The translations under genes were made by a program, and so were the position numbers. Shown here piece by piece: positions 45,804 through 57,652 of a stretch of 64,000 bases of DNA; the stretch's first letter is position 1; every line of letters begins with the position of its first letter. The notes beneath the pieces were generated by a model that saw only the letters and a program-made list of their open reading frames with translations, made no database searches and had not been told where the DNA came from. Source of the stretch: Sorex araneus (Eukaryota; Chordata; Mammalia; Eulipotyphla; Soricidae); the NCBI RefSeq assembly GCF_027595985.1, contig NC_073311.1, positions 27,369,892 to 27,433,891 on the forward strand. Reading direction: 5' to 3'.

Positions 45804-46073
45804 AACAAACCTCTATAGCACTGTAGCACTGTCATCCTACTGTTCGTCAATTTGCTCTAGTGGGCACCAGTAACATCTCCATTGTGAGACTTGTTGTTAC
45901 TGTTTTTGGCATATTGAACACACCACAGGTAGCTTGCCAGGCTCTGCCGTGTGGGTGGGATACTCTCGGTAGCTTGCTGGGCTCTTTGAGAGGGACGGAG
46001 GAATCAAATACGGGTCAGAACATGCAGGGCAAACACCCTACCTGCTGTACTCTTATGTTTTAACAAACCTCTA
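45804..46073 (-). repeat. RTE-tailed SINE with 12-base target duplications
   Basis: aacaaacctcta at 45804-45815 and 46062-46073 is identical. The insert 45816-46061 is a full-length copy on the minus strand with tail, body and head (gggcaaacaccctacctgct). Confidence 0.93.
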
Positions 46074-46479
46074 AGTTTAAAAAATGTCTTTAAATTACAT
46101 AGGATGGGAAAAGTGCTATTTATTGATACAAATACCCCCAAAATGGAAATACGTAAATAATTTGAATAATAAACATAAAAATCAAATGGTAAGGACAGAA
46201 GGATGTTTAATAATACGGAGAACAGTATCAACAAAAGGACATTGGGGACCAGGGAACTGTTAGAATTAAATAACAAGGAATTTGACTCAGGACCTCAGGA
46301 TTACACTCAGTATTATCTAAATAGCAAAGTCATCTTCTTGGTTTTTCTCACTGGAATTATAAAGGACTAAAAAAAAATTAGTCAATTCAGTGCAGATGGC
46401 CTTGAGCCATCTTATAGGACCATCAAAATCTATTTTTCAGAATATTACTAAAATGAGCACTTCAAATTATTGATCTTGA
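46074..46479. other. Unassigned DNA
   Basis: No gene or recognisable repeat apart from a possible degraded SINE near 46245-46300. Confidence 0.35.
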
Positions 46480-46628
46480 ACAGTCACTGTCACAGTAATC
46501 CCATTGCTCATTGATTTGCTCGAGAGGGCACCAGTAACATCTCCATTGTGAAACTTGTTGTTACTGTTTTTGGCATATTGAATACACAACATACATGGGT
46601 AGCTTGCCAGGCTCTCTGAGAGGGGAAG
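46480..46628 (-). repeat. RTE-tailed SINE with internal deletion
   Basis: Complement: cactgtcacagtaatcccat, gctcgagagggcaccagtaa, ggcatattgaatacacaac, then a jump to ggtagcttgccaggctctct and gagaggggaagag. The GC-rich middle and the head are missing. Confidence 0.85.
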
Positions 46629-46682
46629 AGCATGAACAATAGGAATCCTAATAAAATACAAATAGAAAATAGAAAACAAAGG

Positions 46683-46782
46683 GTTGGGGAGATATCTCAG
46701 GTGGTGTATGCATTCCTGATATGTACAAAATCCTGAGGCAGTCCACCAGCACCGCTGGTGTGACCTCTATAATAAGACACAA
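46683..46782 (+). repeat. Possible degraded SOR-like SINE
   Basis: ggttggggagatatctcagg, cctgatatgtacaaaatcc and caccgctggtgtgacc echo the head and the 3' end. Weak. Confidence 0.4.
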
Positions 46783-46799
46783 AAAGTGTTATTTATCTT

Positions 46800-48190
46800 G
46801 GCCCTAGGCTTTTTGAGGATGGTAACTTGCCCCAGTGTAAGCTCTGTGTTGCTTGTGTCAGCTACCTGAACGCACCTGTGGAAATGTACCACCTCCTTCC
46901 AAGCTGTCCAGAGTGATGTCCAGATTGGGGATGCCTGTTGTATGCTATGTTGCATGGAATTTGGTAACCAGCTGGACAAACAGATCCCCAGTGATAAGAC
47001 TGATGACAGAAGAGAAAACTCCTCAACACTTCCTTCAATGAAATAGATACTGACAAGCATATTTCCAGAGCAGTGCAGTTAAGAGCCAGAATCACCGTCA
47101 ATCACAAAGTTCACACTGACACTACAGGCAACTCCCCTCCCCTAAACAGCTCAGCGCAGGCAAGAAAGCTGCTGCCAATAACTGCTGTCTAGGACAGAAT
47201 TCACAATCTGATTGACCTTGGTCCATGTGCTTCTTGGTTTTCCATAGCTTTGTTCACGGGACTGGTTGTGATTTGACTTCTGTGCTGTTAGAATGCCCTT
47301 CTGTTGATTATGGCAAAAAAAGTCCAAGCTGAGTTCTTTTTTTACCTAGCTCCAAGTTTTCCGCACACTGTGATTAAGCTCTATAACTCTATCCATGCTA
47401 TGCTAAATCACTCTGAAATGACATCTATCACAGAAGCCTTGATATGGAGGACCCCAAATTACTAATCTTCACCACTTTAGAGTCAGATTGTGTTCTCTAT
47501 CACTGTTTGTCTTAGACTTGATGGAGCCTTGAATAATCTGGAATTCTAGATTAACTTGATGCCTTACTCTCAAATCCACTTCCCTTGCTGCAAACATTCT
47601 TGTCATCTTTGATGACTAAGCCCACCATGAACATCTTTTTGTCGCACTGATCACCAGTGCAAGCTTTGAGTCAGTCAACAAGAGAGTAAAATGTGACCAT
47701 GATAGTTAAACAAACGGTTTCTGCTCAGTAGTGGTATTAAGGATCCTCTTATGTTGATGTTGCCACTATCCATTTCAAGATCAAACATAGCATGCAGGCT
47801 GGAGATTGGTATCCTTTTGGCTTTTGAAGTTGGTGTCATTTACTAGTCTCCCACTGTGGTATGTGGTGGAAATCCAGTCAAAGTACAGGGAGATGTGTAT
47901 ATGCTGAGGAACACCACAGCTGAGACTCCACTGGACCAAAGTTTAATCTGATATATACCAAATGTGCCTATGTTTACTGGTAGATAGAGGAAGACAGAAA
48001 GAGAGGAAGATTTCTGAGGCCTGTTGAGGACATGACCTGAGAAAGGTTTTGAAGAGGCTGGTGTGCATTCTTTTGAAGGAAAGAGTGAGGAATAAGAGAA
48101 AACAGTTATTTCCTTCTTCAATTTTAGAGCATGTCCACCTCAAAACTTCAGCTTTGATATTTGCTGGAAGACATTAAAGCTTTCTGATTA
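46800..48190 (+). pseudogene. Alpha-tubulin processed pseudogene, heavily degraded
   Basis: Intronless and collinear with alpha-tubulin over nearly its full length, in pieces on all three frames. Landmarks: G-D-V-Q-I-G then D-A-C near 46916-46940, the dataset region of S-D-K-T near 46990, F-N/S-E-T near 47035, G-K-K-A-A-A-N-N near 47160, D-R-I-H-N-L-I near 47195, F-L-V-F-H-S-F near 47230 (degraded), V-D-Y-G-K-K near 47305, the N-L-D-M-E-D-P near 47435, S-I-T-V-C-L-R near 47500 and D-V-A-T-I-H-F-K near 47755. The acidic C-terminal region (D-M-T, E-K-G-F-E-E-A-G) is near 48030. Alpha-tubulin pairs with beta-tubulin in microtubules; this copy cannot code. Residues are seen only in short patches and the parent paralog cannot be named. 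Confidence 0.85.
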
Positions 48191-48249
48191 GACTGTCTAT
48201 TTTCAACTATGAATCAAGAGTTTTCTGTAAGGTTCTTTGTGATTCTTTT
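48191..48249. other. Presumed 3' flank of the tubulin pseudogene
   Basis: Short AT-rich stretch up to the next L1 tail; no clear poly(A). Confidence 0.3.
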
Positions 48250-48540
48250 ATTTTTCTTTTCTTCTTTTTTTATTGGATGACTGTGAGATACAATTATGAA
48301 ACTGTCATGTTTGAGTTTTGGTCATACAATAATCGAACACCCATCCCTTAACCAGTGCACTTTCCACCACCAAAATACCCAGTATCCCCCCGGCCCCACA
48401 ATCCCAACCCTTCTCCTACCTGTGTGGCAGACAATTTCCATAATACTCTCTCTCTACTCTGATTACACTTCTACCATTATTATTTGAAATTTTCCCGCCA
48501 CCACTCAAACCTGCCAAAAAGGCAATGCTAGACAATTTAT
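48250..48540 (-). mobile_element. L1 3' end
   Basis: T-rich start, attggatgactgtgagatac, catgtttgagttttggtcat, aacacccatcccttaaccag, ggcagacaatttccataata. Complement of an L1 3' UTR, ending near 48540, where a tttgtattgcttgttatgaa piece resembles 5896-5915. Confidence 0.85.
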
Positions 48541-48560
48541 TTTGTATTGCTTGTTATGAA

Positions 48561-48757
48561 GAGCATAAGATGTTTTTTTTTTTTTGGGTCACACCCGACG
48601 ATGCACAGGGGTTATTCCTGGCTCTTCACTCAGGAATTACCCCTGGCGGTGCTCAGGGGACCATATGGGATGCTGGGATTAGAACCCGGGTCGGCCGCGT
48701 GCAAGGCAAACGCCCTACCCGCTGTGCTATCGCTCCAGCCCCGAGCATAAGATGTTT
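48561..48757 (-). repeat. Young SOR-type SINE with 15-base target duplications
   Basis: gagcataagatgttt at 48561-48575 and 48743-48757 is identical. The insert 48576-48742 is near-consensus on the minus strand: T-run, gggtcacacccgacgatgca, gctcaggggaccatatggga, accctacccgctgtgctatc head in pieces. Confidence 0.96.
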
Positions 48758-48759
48758 TA

Positions 48760-49080
48760 TAGCTGCTCTTGCTCCTGGAATTCTAAAATTTTACATAATT
48801 CGGGTCCGGAGAGATCTCTGCAGCAAGCTGCTTGGTTCCAAGATTCTTTTGAGCATCTCTGGATCATGGCCATTTAGGATCTTACATAGTAACTGGAAGC
48901 AGTTCGTGGTTGGCATCTCAAGGTCTCATCCAGGTGGAGGGACAGCACTTATTCCCATCTGGAGTAGCCCAGTGAAATCGACCTATTGCGAAGTCTGGGG
49001 GTATCTCTTCAGTGAGCTCTTGGTTCTGAGATTCTTTTGTTTGTCTCTGTGATTATTTCAATAAAGGCTTAAAAGAACAC
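48760..49080. repeat. Possible diverged relative of the long composite repeat
   Basis: gcatctctggatcatggcca near 48853 and ggaagcagttcgtggttgg near 48894 resemble tagtctctggatgttggcca and gggcagttcgtgggtgtgg of the composite repeat (17.8 kb). A second gagctcttggttctgagatt segment follows near 49014. No RTE-type tail was found, so this may be the source family of that body. Confidence 0.35.
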
Positions 49081-49089
49081 AAAAAATAA

Positions 49090-49262
49090 AAATGGGGCCA
49101 GAGAGAAATGTGCTTGTTTTGTAATCAGTCCACCTGGATTTGATCCTCAAAGCCACATATATTTCTTGAGCACTGCCAAGAATGATCCATAAGTGCAAAA
49201 CTGGCAATAAGTCCTGAGCATCTCTGGACCTGGCTCTAAACCCCAAATAAATAAAAAGTAAA
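49090..49262 (+). repeat. SOR-like SINE
   Basis: aaatggggccagagagaaat, ggatttgatcctcaaagcc, gagcactgccaagaatgatc and ctgagcatctctggacctgg; A-rich tail. Confidence 0.8.
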
Positions 49263-49571
49263 CAAATCACTTAAAATAACTGCATATTACTAATATTGAT
49301 AACTAAAAATAACTTGTTTGAAAAATTTTACTATGAATTTTTTTGAAAATAAGATATTCACCTTTGTGGTATTAGGAATTGGACCTAGGGCTTCACTTAC
49401 ACAAGGAAAATGCTACACTGCTGAGCTATATTTTCTACCCAAATAAATTATCAAATAGAACAAAACAAAATATAAAATACCAACTATTAAGAATGTTCCA
49501 GGGGCAAATTATTTGATAAGTACAATGTATTATATTTTAAAAATCCCAAGAAAGCATTATTATATCATTTG
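49263..49571. other. Unassigned AT-rich DNA
   Basis: A weak SINE-like stretch may lie at 49360-49440 (gaattggacctagggcttc, tgctacactgctgagctat). Not called. Confidence 0.35.
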
Positions 49572-49745
49572 TAAGTTATTTTGGGGCATACATGGGTACA
49601 CTTGGGGCTTACTCCTGGTCCTATGTTCAGAAATGACTAATTTCTGGCTGGGATAGGGAGACCATATATGTTACTGAGGATCAAAAAACCTGGGTCAGCC
49701 AGTGCAAGGCAAGTATTCTATCTGCTATACTATCTCTCAGACCCC
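49572..49745 (-). repeat. SOR-like SINE
   Basis: ttttggggcatacatgggta, ggcttactcctggtcctatg, gagaccatatatgttactga and tctgctatactatctctcag form the complement of body and head. Confidence 0.8.
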
Positions 49746-51014
49746 AATAATATTCTCATATTTTATCGTACTTCAAAAAGAGAATAAAAAAGAATCTGCT
49801 ATGTTTATTTGTAATGCTAATATTATCTTTATTCTAAAACAAGCTGGACAGCACAGAAAGGAAAATATATATATATATATATATAAGTTTTAGTTATGAG
49901 TATAGTTTCAACAATTCTAAATAAAATATAAGGTCAGTAGTTATTAAAATAATTTATAAAATTTAAAAACCTATTATAAAAAAGGAATGAAGCTCCAACA
50001 TTAGAGACATCTATTTGTTTTGATGTAAAGAATATGGATACTTATCTCCTTGGTCTCAGCCTTTTGTTGTTTTAGCAAGAAAATAATGTTAAGTTTACCT
50101 CAAAAGACAGTTCTATTTACAATGCTTAGTAAAAATTGAAATGGAATAGAATTGGAGAGTTGGGATCAGTAAGGAAACTATTTTATAAATCTAATAAACA
50201 GTGACAAGATTTTTAACAGCAATAGCACTGACTGGAAATAATGAGAAGAGTAATAAATCACTTATATTTATCATTAAACAGGAGCTTCTTGTAAATGGAA
50301 AAGACAGTGTTTTCAATTGGAAGAATAGGTGAAATCTGTGTTTTCCTTGGAATTAGGAAGCGTTAATTCAACTCATATTCAACACAGATATGAGAGACTG
50401 TCAGAAAAAAGAATATGCAGGATTGACCTATAATTAATTGTGGGGCATCAGTGAACTGAAGATACCCTAGATTTTTGGCTAGGGTCACTGGAAGATAAAT
50501 AATAAAAGATTAAAGGGTTAAAGGCAGAGAATAGTGAGATTATGCTATAATCTACAATAATTTTCACTACTGATTGTGAAGTATCCAGGTGTAGAAGAAG
50601 GTTCTTGGATAATTTTTTACAATAAAATCAGAAGTCTGGACTGGATATATGCACTAAATGCCAGTAACATATTGATTGATTTCATCTGAGAGTAGATAAA
50701 TATCTCTAAAAAGCAAATACAACTTTTCACAGACACAATTCATTAAATTATCGAGGGGGGGAAGGATACTAAATCCGCTGAATATGAGTTTAACAAACAT
50801 TTCCATTTTTAAAAACATTCTAAGAATATTTTTTAAAAATTAAAAATAAAATGAGTATAAAGTGCTCTTTATCTTTGTATTTTAAAGTACTTTATAGATA
50901 AGTTAGATAAATTATGTATTATAAAATGTGAAAAGAGGTATAGTTCTTAAATGTTGCAATTGTAATTTTTGATATGAATGAACATATTACTAAAGCACAT
51001 TATTATTATTATTT
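49746..51014. other. AT-rich DNA, no gene recognised
   Basis: (AT)n at 49866-49885. Otherwise unassigned. Confidence 0.45.
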
Positions 51015-51077
51015 TTTAGGCCATGTGGAAGATTCTTACGGATTACTCCTGGTTCTGTACTCAAGAATTTTTACTGT
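51015..51077 (-). repeat. SOR-like SINE fragment
   Basis: ttttttaggccatgtggaag, gattactcctggttctgtac, tcaagaatttt is the complement of the 3' half of a SINE. It is cut by the L1 that follows. Confidence 0.7.
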
Positions 51078-51985
51078 TGAGTGTGTCCACAACCAGTGTT
51101 TGCACAGATATGGGGAGAAGGCAATTCCCCTTCACTGCTGGTGGGAATGCCAACTGGTTCAGCCTTTTTGAAAAATAATATGGACATTTATCAAAAAACT
51201 AGAAATTGAGCTACCATTTGACTCAGCATTATCACTTCTAGAAATATATCCTGGAGATAAAATACAGTAGTAATGACATCTGCACTTGTATGTTTATTGC
51301 TGCATAATTTATAATAGCCAGAATCTGGAAAAATGTTGAGTGCCCGAGATCTGATGACCGGTTAAAGAAACTTTGGTACATCTACACAATGGAATACTAT
51401 GCAGTTGTTAGAAAAGATGAATCAGGAAATTTGCATATAAGTGGATCAACATGGAAAGTATCATGCTAAGTGTAATGAGTCAGAGAGAGAGGGGGACAGA
51501 CATAGAATGACTGCACTCATTTGTGGAATATAAAGTAACAGAATGGGAGACTAACACCCAAGGATAATAGAGATAATGGCCAGGAGGATCACTCCATGGC
51601 TTGGAAGATGGCTTCACATGCTGGGGGAAAAGGCAGCTGGGATAAAGGTAGGTCCACTAAGTGAATGATGCTTGGAGGGCTAACTTGAGATGGGAGATGT
51701 GTGCTGAAAGCAGACTATAGAACAAACATGATGGCCACTTATTATTTGTATTGCAAACCATAACAGTCAAAAGGAGAGAGAGAGAGTTAAAGGGAATGTG
51801 ACTGTCACAGAGGTGGGGGGCAGGGGGGAAGGTGGTGGTGGATGGGGGAGATGGTGGGAGGGATATTGTGAACATTGGTGATGGAGAATGGACACTGGTG
51901 GAGGGATGGGTACTCAATTCGTGATTACATTTTAGTCATAACGAAAGTTTGTAAATCTGTAACTATCTCAGGGTGATTTATTAAT
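51078..51985 (+). mobile_element. L1 ORF2 C-terminus and 3' end
   Basis: Plus strand keeps the C-terminal Cys-rich region (Q-C-L-H-R-Y-G-E near 51095, L-H-C-W-W-E-C near 51135, Q-P-F near 51160), then I-Y-T-M-E-Y-Y near 51385. The 3' UTR follows, with the G-rich stretch 51810-51870 and ggagggatgggtactcaatt, to gtaactatctcagggtgat at about 51980. The frame is broken by stops; the first Cys of the box is replaced or shifted. Dead, older than 60451-62057. Confidence 0.9.
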
Positions 51986-52095
51986 ATATATGCATATATA
52001 TATATATCACTGTCACCATCACTGTCATCCCATTGCTCATCGATTTGAGCGGGCACCAGTAACGTGTGAGACATAGTGATATATATATATGGAAA
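51986..52095 (-). repeat. Tail-only RTE-type SINE fragment between AT repeats
   Basis: (TA)n at 51984-52006, then tcactgtcaccatcactgtc, atcccattgctcatcgattt, gagcgggcaccagtaacgtg (52007-52068). Only the last ~60 bases of the SINE were inserted, consistent with strong 5' truncation. A second (TA)n follows. Confidence 0.85.
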
Positions 52096-52210
52096 AAAAA
52101 AAAGAATTACTGCTGGTGGTGCTTGGGGAACCAAGTGAGATTTTGGGGATTGAACTCAGGTCAGCATGTTCAAGGCAAATGCCCTAAGTGCTATAGTATC
52201 ACTTGTCCAC
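52096..52210 (-). repeat. SOR-like SINE, partial
   Basis: T/A-run boundary at about 52092-52103, then gaattactgctggtggtgct, ggattgaactcaggtcagca, aatgccctaagtgctatagt. Body and head on the complement. Confidence 0.75.
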
Positions 52211-53364
52211 TGAAATTTGTTTTGATCTCCTATTTTGCATTAAGCAGTCACCTAGCTGACCCGTTTAAATAGTCTTATTCAAAATTCTCAAATGTAGGAG
52301 ATACTACTTTAATCTGTGGTTTACAGTGTGAGAAAATGGAGGTTCTCAAAATTTGTTACTGCTCAAATTCATTTCAGCTACTTTTTTGTAATGAGGCTCC
52401 AATAACTAAAACATTTTTATTTTCAAACATGCTAAAATGAAAGCTATTATTTCATTATGTAGAATTATTTTCTTTTAGTAGGTAAACTTTTAAACTATTC
52501 AAAACCAATTTAATTATAAAAAAGTTGGCAGATTCACATACCTGATAAAAATATTAAACTCAGATTAGTTTTTAACAGTACTCTTCCTTCTCCTTCAAGG
52601 CTAATTTACAATCAACATATACTTGTTCTACTTTTGTAAGGTCTTATAACCTTCTCTTCTATTCCTTCTTCTATTCCTATTATCTGCACTACAGGTTACT
52701 TTCTTATTACCTTTAAACCTCTTGGGAAGGCTATTTGGAAGCATAGGGAAGCATAGATGTAGAGTTTGATATAGTGCTCTGATACTGGAAAATAATGAGT
52801 TTAGTATCATGTAAACTAAAATTCCTCAATTACAGTTTAAAATGATTTCCTTAAAGAACTAGATAAATAGTATTTACTATTTTATTTTTATTCAGCTTGA
52901 CTCATTCATTATACCAGTTCCAGACAAATCTTCACTAAAGTACTATGATGATGTGTTCACAAGATTAAAACTTTTCTAAGGTGTTATCCTTCCTAGTTAA
53001 TTATATCCCTGTCACTTGATTAAAGTGGTAGTATAGTCCTCTATGAGTGAACCTTTCATTTTTCCCACTTCCTGATTCTCAGTTGATTTTTCAACATGGA
53101 ATAACTTTGAAATTGAACAGTTCTTCTTGTTAACTGATATGTGCTTCAAAACAGCTCACATGACACTTTTTATAGAGTAATAGTACATCACATGTCATAA
53201 ATGACTTGTTTCTATCTTTTGAATCTCTACAATTGCTTTTATATTTCTACCTAACATTTACCCAAGTTCTACTGTTTACCCCCTAATTCTTGACTAAATA
53301 GTCTTTGACAGAACGACTCTTTATTTTTGTTTATTTTTATATTTATTTTTAATGCTCATATTTA
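52211..53364. other. AT-rich DNA, no gene recognised
   Basis: About 1.15 kb without recognised repeat or supported frame. Confidence 0.45.
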
Positions 53365-53490
53365 TTTTTTCATTTTTTTATTGAATAACCATGAACAACA
53401 CTTACAAAGCTTTCATGTTTGTGTTTCAGTCATACAATGATCAAACACCCATCCCTCCACCAGTGTACATTTTCCACCAATGTCCACACA
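53365..53490 (-). mobile_element. L1 3' end, short
   Basis: tttttttattgaataaccatg, ttacaaagctttcatgtttg, catacaatgatcaaacaccc, atccctccaccagtgtacat. Only the last ~120 bases of an L1 were inserted. Confidence 0.88.
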
Positions 53491-53924
53491 GCACGGCTAT
53501 TTAACGTCCATTTCTTATTCCTTATGGAATATTGTCATATGTTTCTGCAGAGTATCTCATGTACTTTATTCCTCTGAGTTGATAAAACACTGAAAAATTG
53601 AAAAATAAAATTGCTGAAATAATTTCATGTACCTTATGTGTTCCACATAAAATCACTTCAGTGCAGCTGATCTATTTACTATGTCCTAATCTCAAATAGG
53701 ATCTATTTTTGGAAAATATGACCATGTAAATTTCTTTGTCTGGGATATGGTACATTTAAGCATTTATACTAAATTATGTTTGTAAAATTTTACCTCATTA
53801 ACACGATATTTCCTTTTATGAAGAAGAGAATTATATCTTATCTTCATAAACTATTGAGTACTTCCAAAGCACTTAGGATAGAGCTTCCACTCATATTCTG
53901 AATATAATGTTTCATGAATAGATT
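53491..53924. other. Unassigned DNA
   Basis: No recognised element. Confidence 0.4.
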
Positions 53925-54012
53925 TTTCATAAGTCTCTGTATTCCCTTCAGGGCTTAATGGTGCTGACCACATTGTAGTCACTCAATAAATAGCTGTTGA
54001 TTGATTGATATG
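53925..54012 (+). repeat. L2 or MIR 3' end fragment (ancient)
   Basis: gtattcccttcagggcttaa and gtagtcactcaataaatagc, ttgattgattgat match the common 3' end of these old mammalian elements (…ctcaataaat…). Confidence 0.6.
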
Positions 54013-56394
54013 TTAGTGAAACATAAAAACTGAAAGTAGTTGAAAATTAGAATTGTACTTTACTGAATTCAATAAAGCTATCTTCTGTTTCTAAGTATTT
54101 TAATGTTTTCAACTGTTGTTCTATCTTTATTTAACAGTGAAATTTTTTATGTAATGTCATGAGGCAGTTGTCTGTCCAAATTTATAAGACCCTTAAATGC
54201 CCTATAGCAATGTTAGGATCTAGGAAATCTGTACTCATTTATGATTAATGATGCTCTATGTTTTGTGAAGGATTATTAAAAGCAGAAGCCTATGACTTCA
54301 CTATTTCTTACAATAACTTTGAACATGGGGTCATTCCTTCAATGTGAACATTTCTTTGTGAGATTAAAAGAAAGTAAAAACAATTGCACTGGGAGCTTCA
54401 CCCAGATGTGACAAAATCAGAGACACAAGTTTTCAATCTGCTTCTTCCAGTGGAATGTCACCTTATCCATATAATATAGATGATTAGCAAATGTTTCTGA
54501 AGGACCAATCTGGTTATCAGAAAAACATTGAGTTCATGGTTCTATTGGGCAGTACACAGTCAATACATAGAAGATGTTAACTCAAAGACTTAAAAAGAAC
54601 TTAAGAAATGATTAATAACAAATAGTTTAGTAATGGCATTTTTCTAAAGAGGAATAGCTAGAGTAACAGTTTGCACTTAAAAATAAAAATATTCGAGGTT
54701 TTACCAAAAATGCAAGTACACTGTCAACATTTCCTGAAAAAAATGTTACAATGAAATAATACTTATGTGCATAGAAAATTATCAAAAAGAAACATGGGAA
54801 TCAATTTTAACTGGAAATTCCATGTTCAAGAACAAATTTATATCCATAAATTCATAACTTATCTATAATAGATTATTTGATTGAAATTACTGATGTTCTA
54901 AGAGGAATAAATGCTTTTAAAGAATTAATTCAAGCTTTTCCCACTCTGTTTTCTGGAAAGACTGCATGTAGAAAATAAAATCTTACTTTGGATAAAAGTT
55001 ACAGTTTCAGGATACTTCACTGCACTGAATTCTACCTCTACTACCATCTCAAGAGCAATATCTTAATGGCCACATCATACAATGATTATATTCAGAATAG
55101 CTATATGTTGTATGGTTCGTTCTGTGTTACAATAACCTCACTGGTTGCTAGGCGACACCCTGACCTTAAATTTGTATGAAAAATTAAGTGGAAGATCAAT
55201 GATTGAGTTGTGGTTTTTCTCAGTTTAATATGATTGCCCTGGAGTCTGGCAGGGGAAGAAAAAAACAGCTGCTTGATAGGAATTGTCACTTTCCAGTCCT
55301 TCAGAGAAACAGCAATAAAAAGGATTTAGTTGGAGCCAGCTCTCAGCCAATTCTTCTTTCTGAAAATGTGATGACGTGAGGATAGACAGGCCTAAAGGGT
55401 GGAATAATCCAAAAAATTTCTTTCTCACTTTATTATTGCAAGTTAACTTCTATTTTTTTAAAGGGCTTCACTTGCCTCTCTTGCTTCAAAGCAGTAAAAT
55501 AATGTGTCAGTGCTCTCCAATTAAATGAAATAGCCCTGGACTATAAGAACAAAGATACTATCATGTCATGTTTTCAGTTGTTACAGTAACCCCAATTTAA
55601 CTGACTTAAACAAGAGATATCAGAAGAAAAAGCATCCATTCATAACTATGCAGTTTCTAAAAAACCTTCTTTTCTATTAAACTGAACAGGATTTGTGAAT
55701 TAGAGAGTGTTGCAGTAATGTGCTGAAATAAAGCTCTTTGCAGTTAATGCCACAGAGGAAGTGAGTTATAGTTTTTGTAATAGAATACTTTTCTCTGCAA
55801 GTAATGAGAGCTATTATGCTTTCTACCAAAAAAAACTCGTCCTCAGTTGATGGATTTTTCAGTTGTTTATTTAAAATTTCTGATCTATTGTTTCATGTAC
55901 ATCTTTAGTACTTTACCAATCATTTCCAAAATACTGTATTTTGAATGTAGATCAAAATATTCAGGGTGTAGATTTCTAAACACATTGGCTAAACTCTAAG
56001 AACTGGAAAATGTAAATATTTGGTATAACAAAATAGTTATGAATATTTCCTCAATATATTTTCCGTCAGGCAAACTAGAAATAAATAATATAAATGTAGA
56101 ATATTTTTTATTTTGAATAACCACCCTAAACACATGAATTTAATCAACAGAATTCTTTATTGATTGATTCCATAAAATATAATATGCATTGGCGTTTTAA
56201 TTAGGTAACATGTGCATTAGAGTAAATATCTAATGAGTCTCTGATAAAGGATATGGTTACAGGCTGAATAGTCAGCACTTTTGATTTTGTACTCCATATG
56301 GTCTCTTACAAATTTACTGATTTATTTATTTGAAAATAGCATTGGAGTTGTGATCTTAAAATTCCAACTGCTATAACCCTTCCACAACTGGAAG
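54013..56394. other. Longest repeat-free stretch; no gene recognised
   Basis: No SINE, L1 or microsatellite seen over nearly 2.4 kb, unusual for this window. 55130-55160 contains ggttgctaggcgacacc, similar to RFX X-box half sites. Frames are short. Possibly regulatory or conserved DNA, not shown. Confidence 0.35.
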
Positions 56395-56500
56395 TCTCTA
56401 TTCCTTTGTAGCTTATAGTCACTCACTTATTCCTTCAACATTTTTGTTGAACATCTACCATGATAAGCCTTTATTCTAAGACCTCAAAATGTAGAAATGA
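56395..56500. repeat. Ancient interspersed repeat fragment (unclassified)
   Basis: actcacttattccttcaaca, gttgaacatctaccatgata, ttattctaagacctcaaaat are like a widespread mammalian repeat 3' segment (…ttcattcaacaaatatttat… …gcactgttctaggc…). Confidence 0.4.
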
Positions 56501-57478
56501 AAAAAATCATACCTCGACATTATGTCCACTTTCATAAACCTGAAAGTTTAGTGATGTGAAATGAATTCTGACTACGTTAAAAAAACATATATTAGGAAAG
56601 AATCAGAACCATAATAGCCATGTTAGGTAATATCTTAATGAAACTTTGTCATCCATTAATGTGACTAAGTATATAGAAAATTTCCAGCAGAGCCTACAGC
56701 CATAGCCCCCGAGAAAATAAAGTTGTTGTCACTGAGGTTATGACATAGAGGTATCTATTGCCAAAGTGCAGTGCTGCTGGATAATGGGGTGCTCAAAAGA
56801 GGTGTGAAACAGATCAAAGAGAAATACAGGGCCATAGCATGTGTTGCTTCACCTACTAGGGCAAGGAGGATGAATTTTCACTAGCTAAGCTGGAAGTGTA
56901 TTAAACATATTTTAAAGAGAGGACTAATATGTTTTGATTTTTTTGAATGAGCCCCCTTATCTACACTGTAGAAAATAGATTCTAGAGTGGAAAAAATGAG
57001 GTAGATTTCTAATCATTGTAGTATGGACAACACAAGACAATCTGAGATAGAGGAGGAATTTGTGTATATAATGGAATTGTGATAAGTGTCTCACCTAAAA
57101 ACTTAATTTTGTGTGACTGTGAATACTGTCTAGGCCTTGATTCTGAAATGCACTTTTCTTTCAATTTTCTAATATTCTATAAGTCCTGTCTCCATCATAA
57201 AATCTTCCACCATTATGACAGTAACATTTGTGGACATTTTCAATAGTAAACTGTCCATTCTAATAATATGTGAACATCATAGCTATAACAATAATTGATT
57301 TTTATTTAATTTATTCTAACCAATCAAGAAAAATATATTATTCTCACAAATAATAAATTAATAATTCAAAGGAGCCAGTAAGATCACCAACAGAAAATGG
57401 TGAAATCTAGATTTGAACACAGGTTTTCTCACTTTTCTTTTATGTTTCCCTAAACTAAGCATCCTTTCATTAGAGTAT
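56501..57478. other. Unassigned DNA; source-like copy of a 50-base insertion
   Basis: 56585-56634 (aacatatattaggaaagaat...) recurs at 58419-58468 inside the RNF181 pseudogene. No gene recognised. Confidence 0.5.
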
Positions 57479-57652
57479 TCTTCTTCCTTCCTTCCTTCCT
57501 TCCTTCCTTCCTTCCTTCCTTCCTTCCTTCCTTCCTTCCTTCCTTCCTTCCTTCCTTCCTTCCTTCTTCCTTCCTTCCTTCCTTCCTTCCTTCCTTCCTT
57601 CCTTCCTTCCTTCCTTCCTTCCTTCCTTCTTCCTTCCTTCCTTCCTCCCTTT
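57479..57652. repeat. (CTTC)n microsatellite
   Basis: About 170 bases of ttcc units with two phase slips near 57565 and 57629. The Lys/Arg/Gly-rich minus frames are artefacts. Confidence 0.98.

Noticed and set aside
46862-47101. Small secreted protein on the minus strand
   Set aside because: Antisense to the alpha-tubulin pseudogene.
48525-49052. Plus-strand open frame of 175 codons
   Set aside because: Starts in an inverted SINE and continues into repeat-like DNA; no domain recognised.
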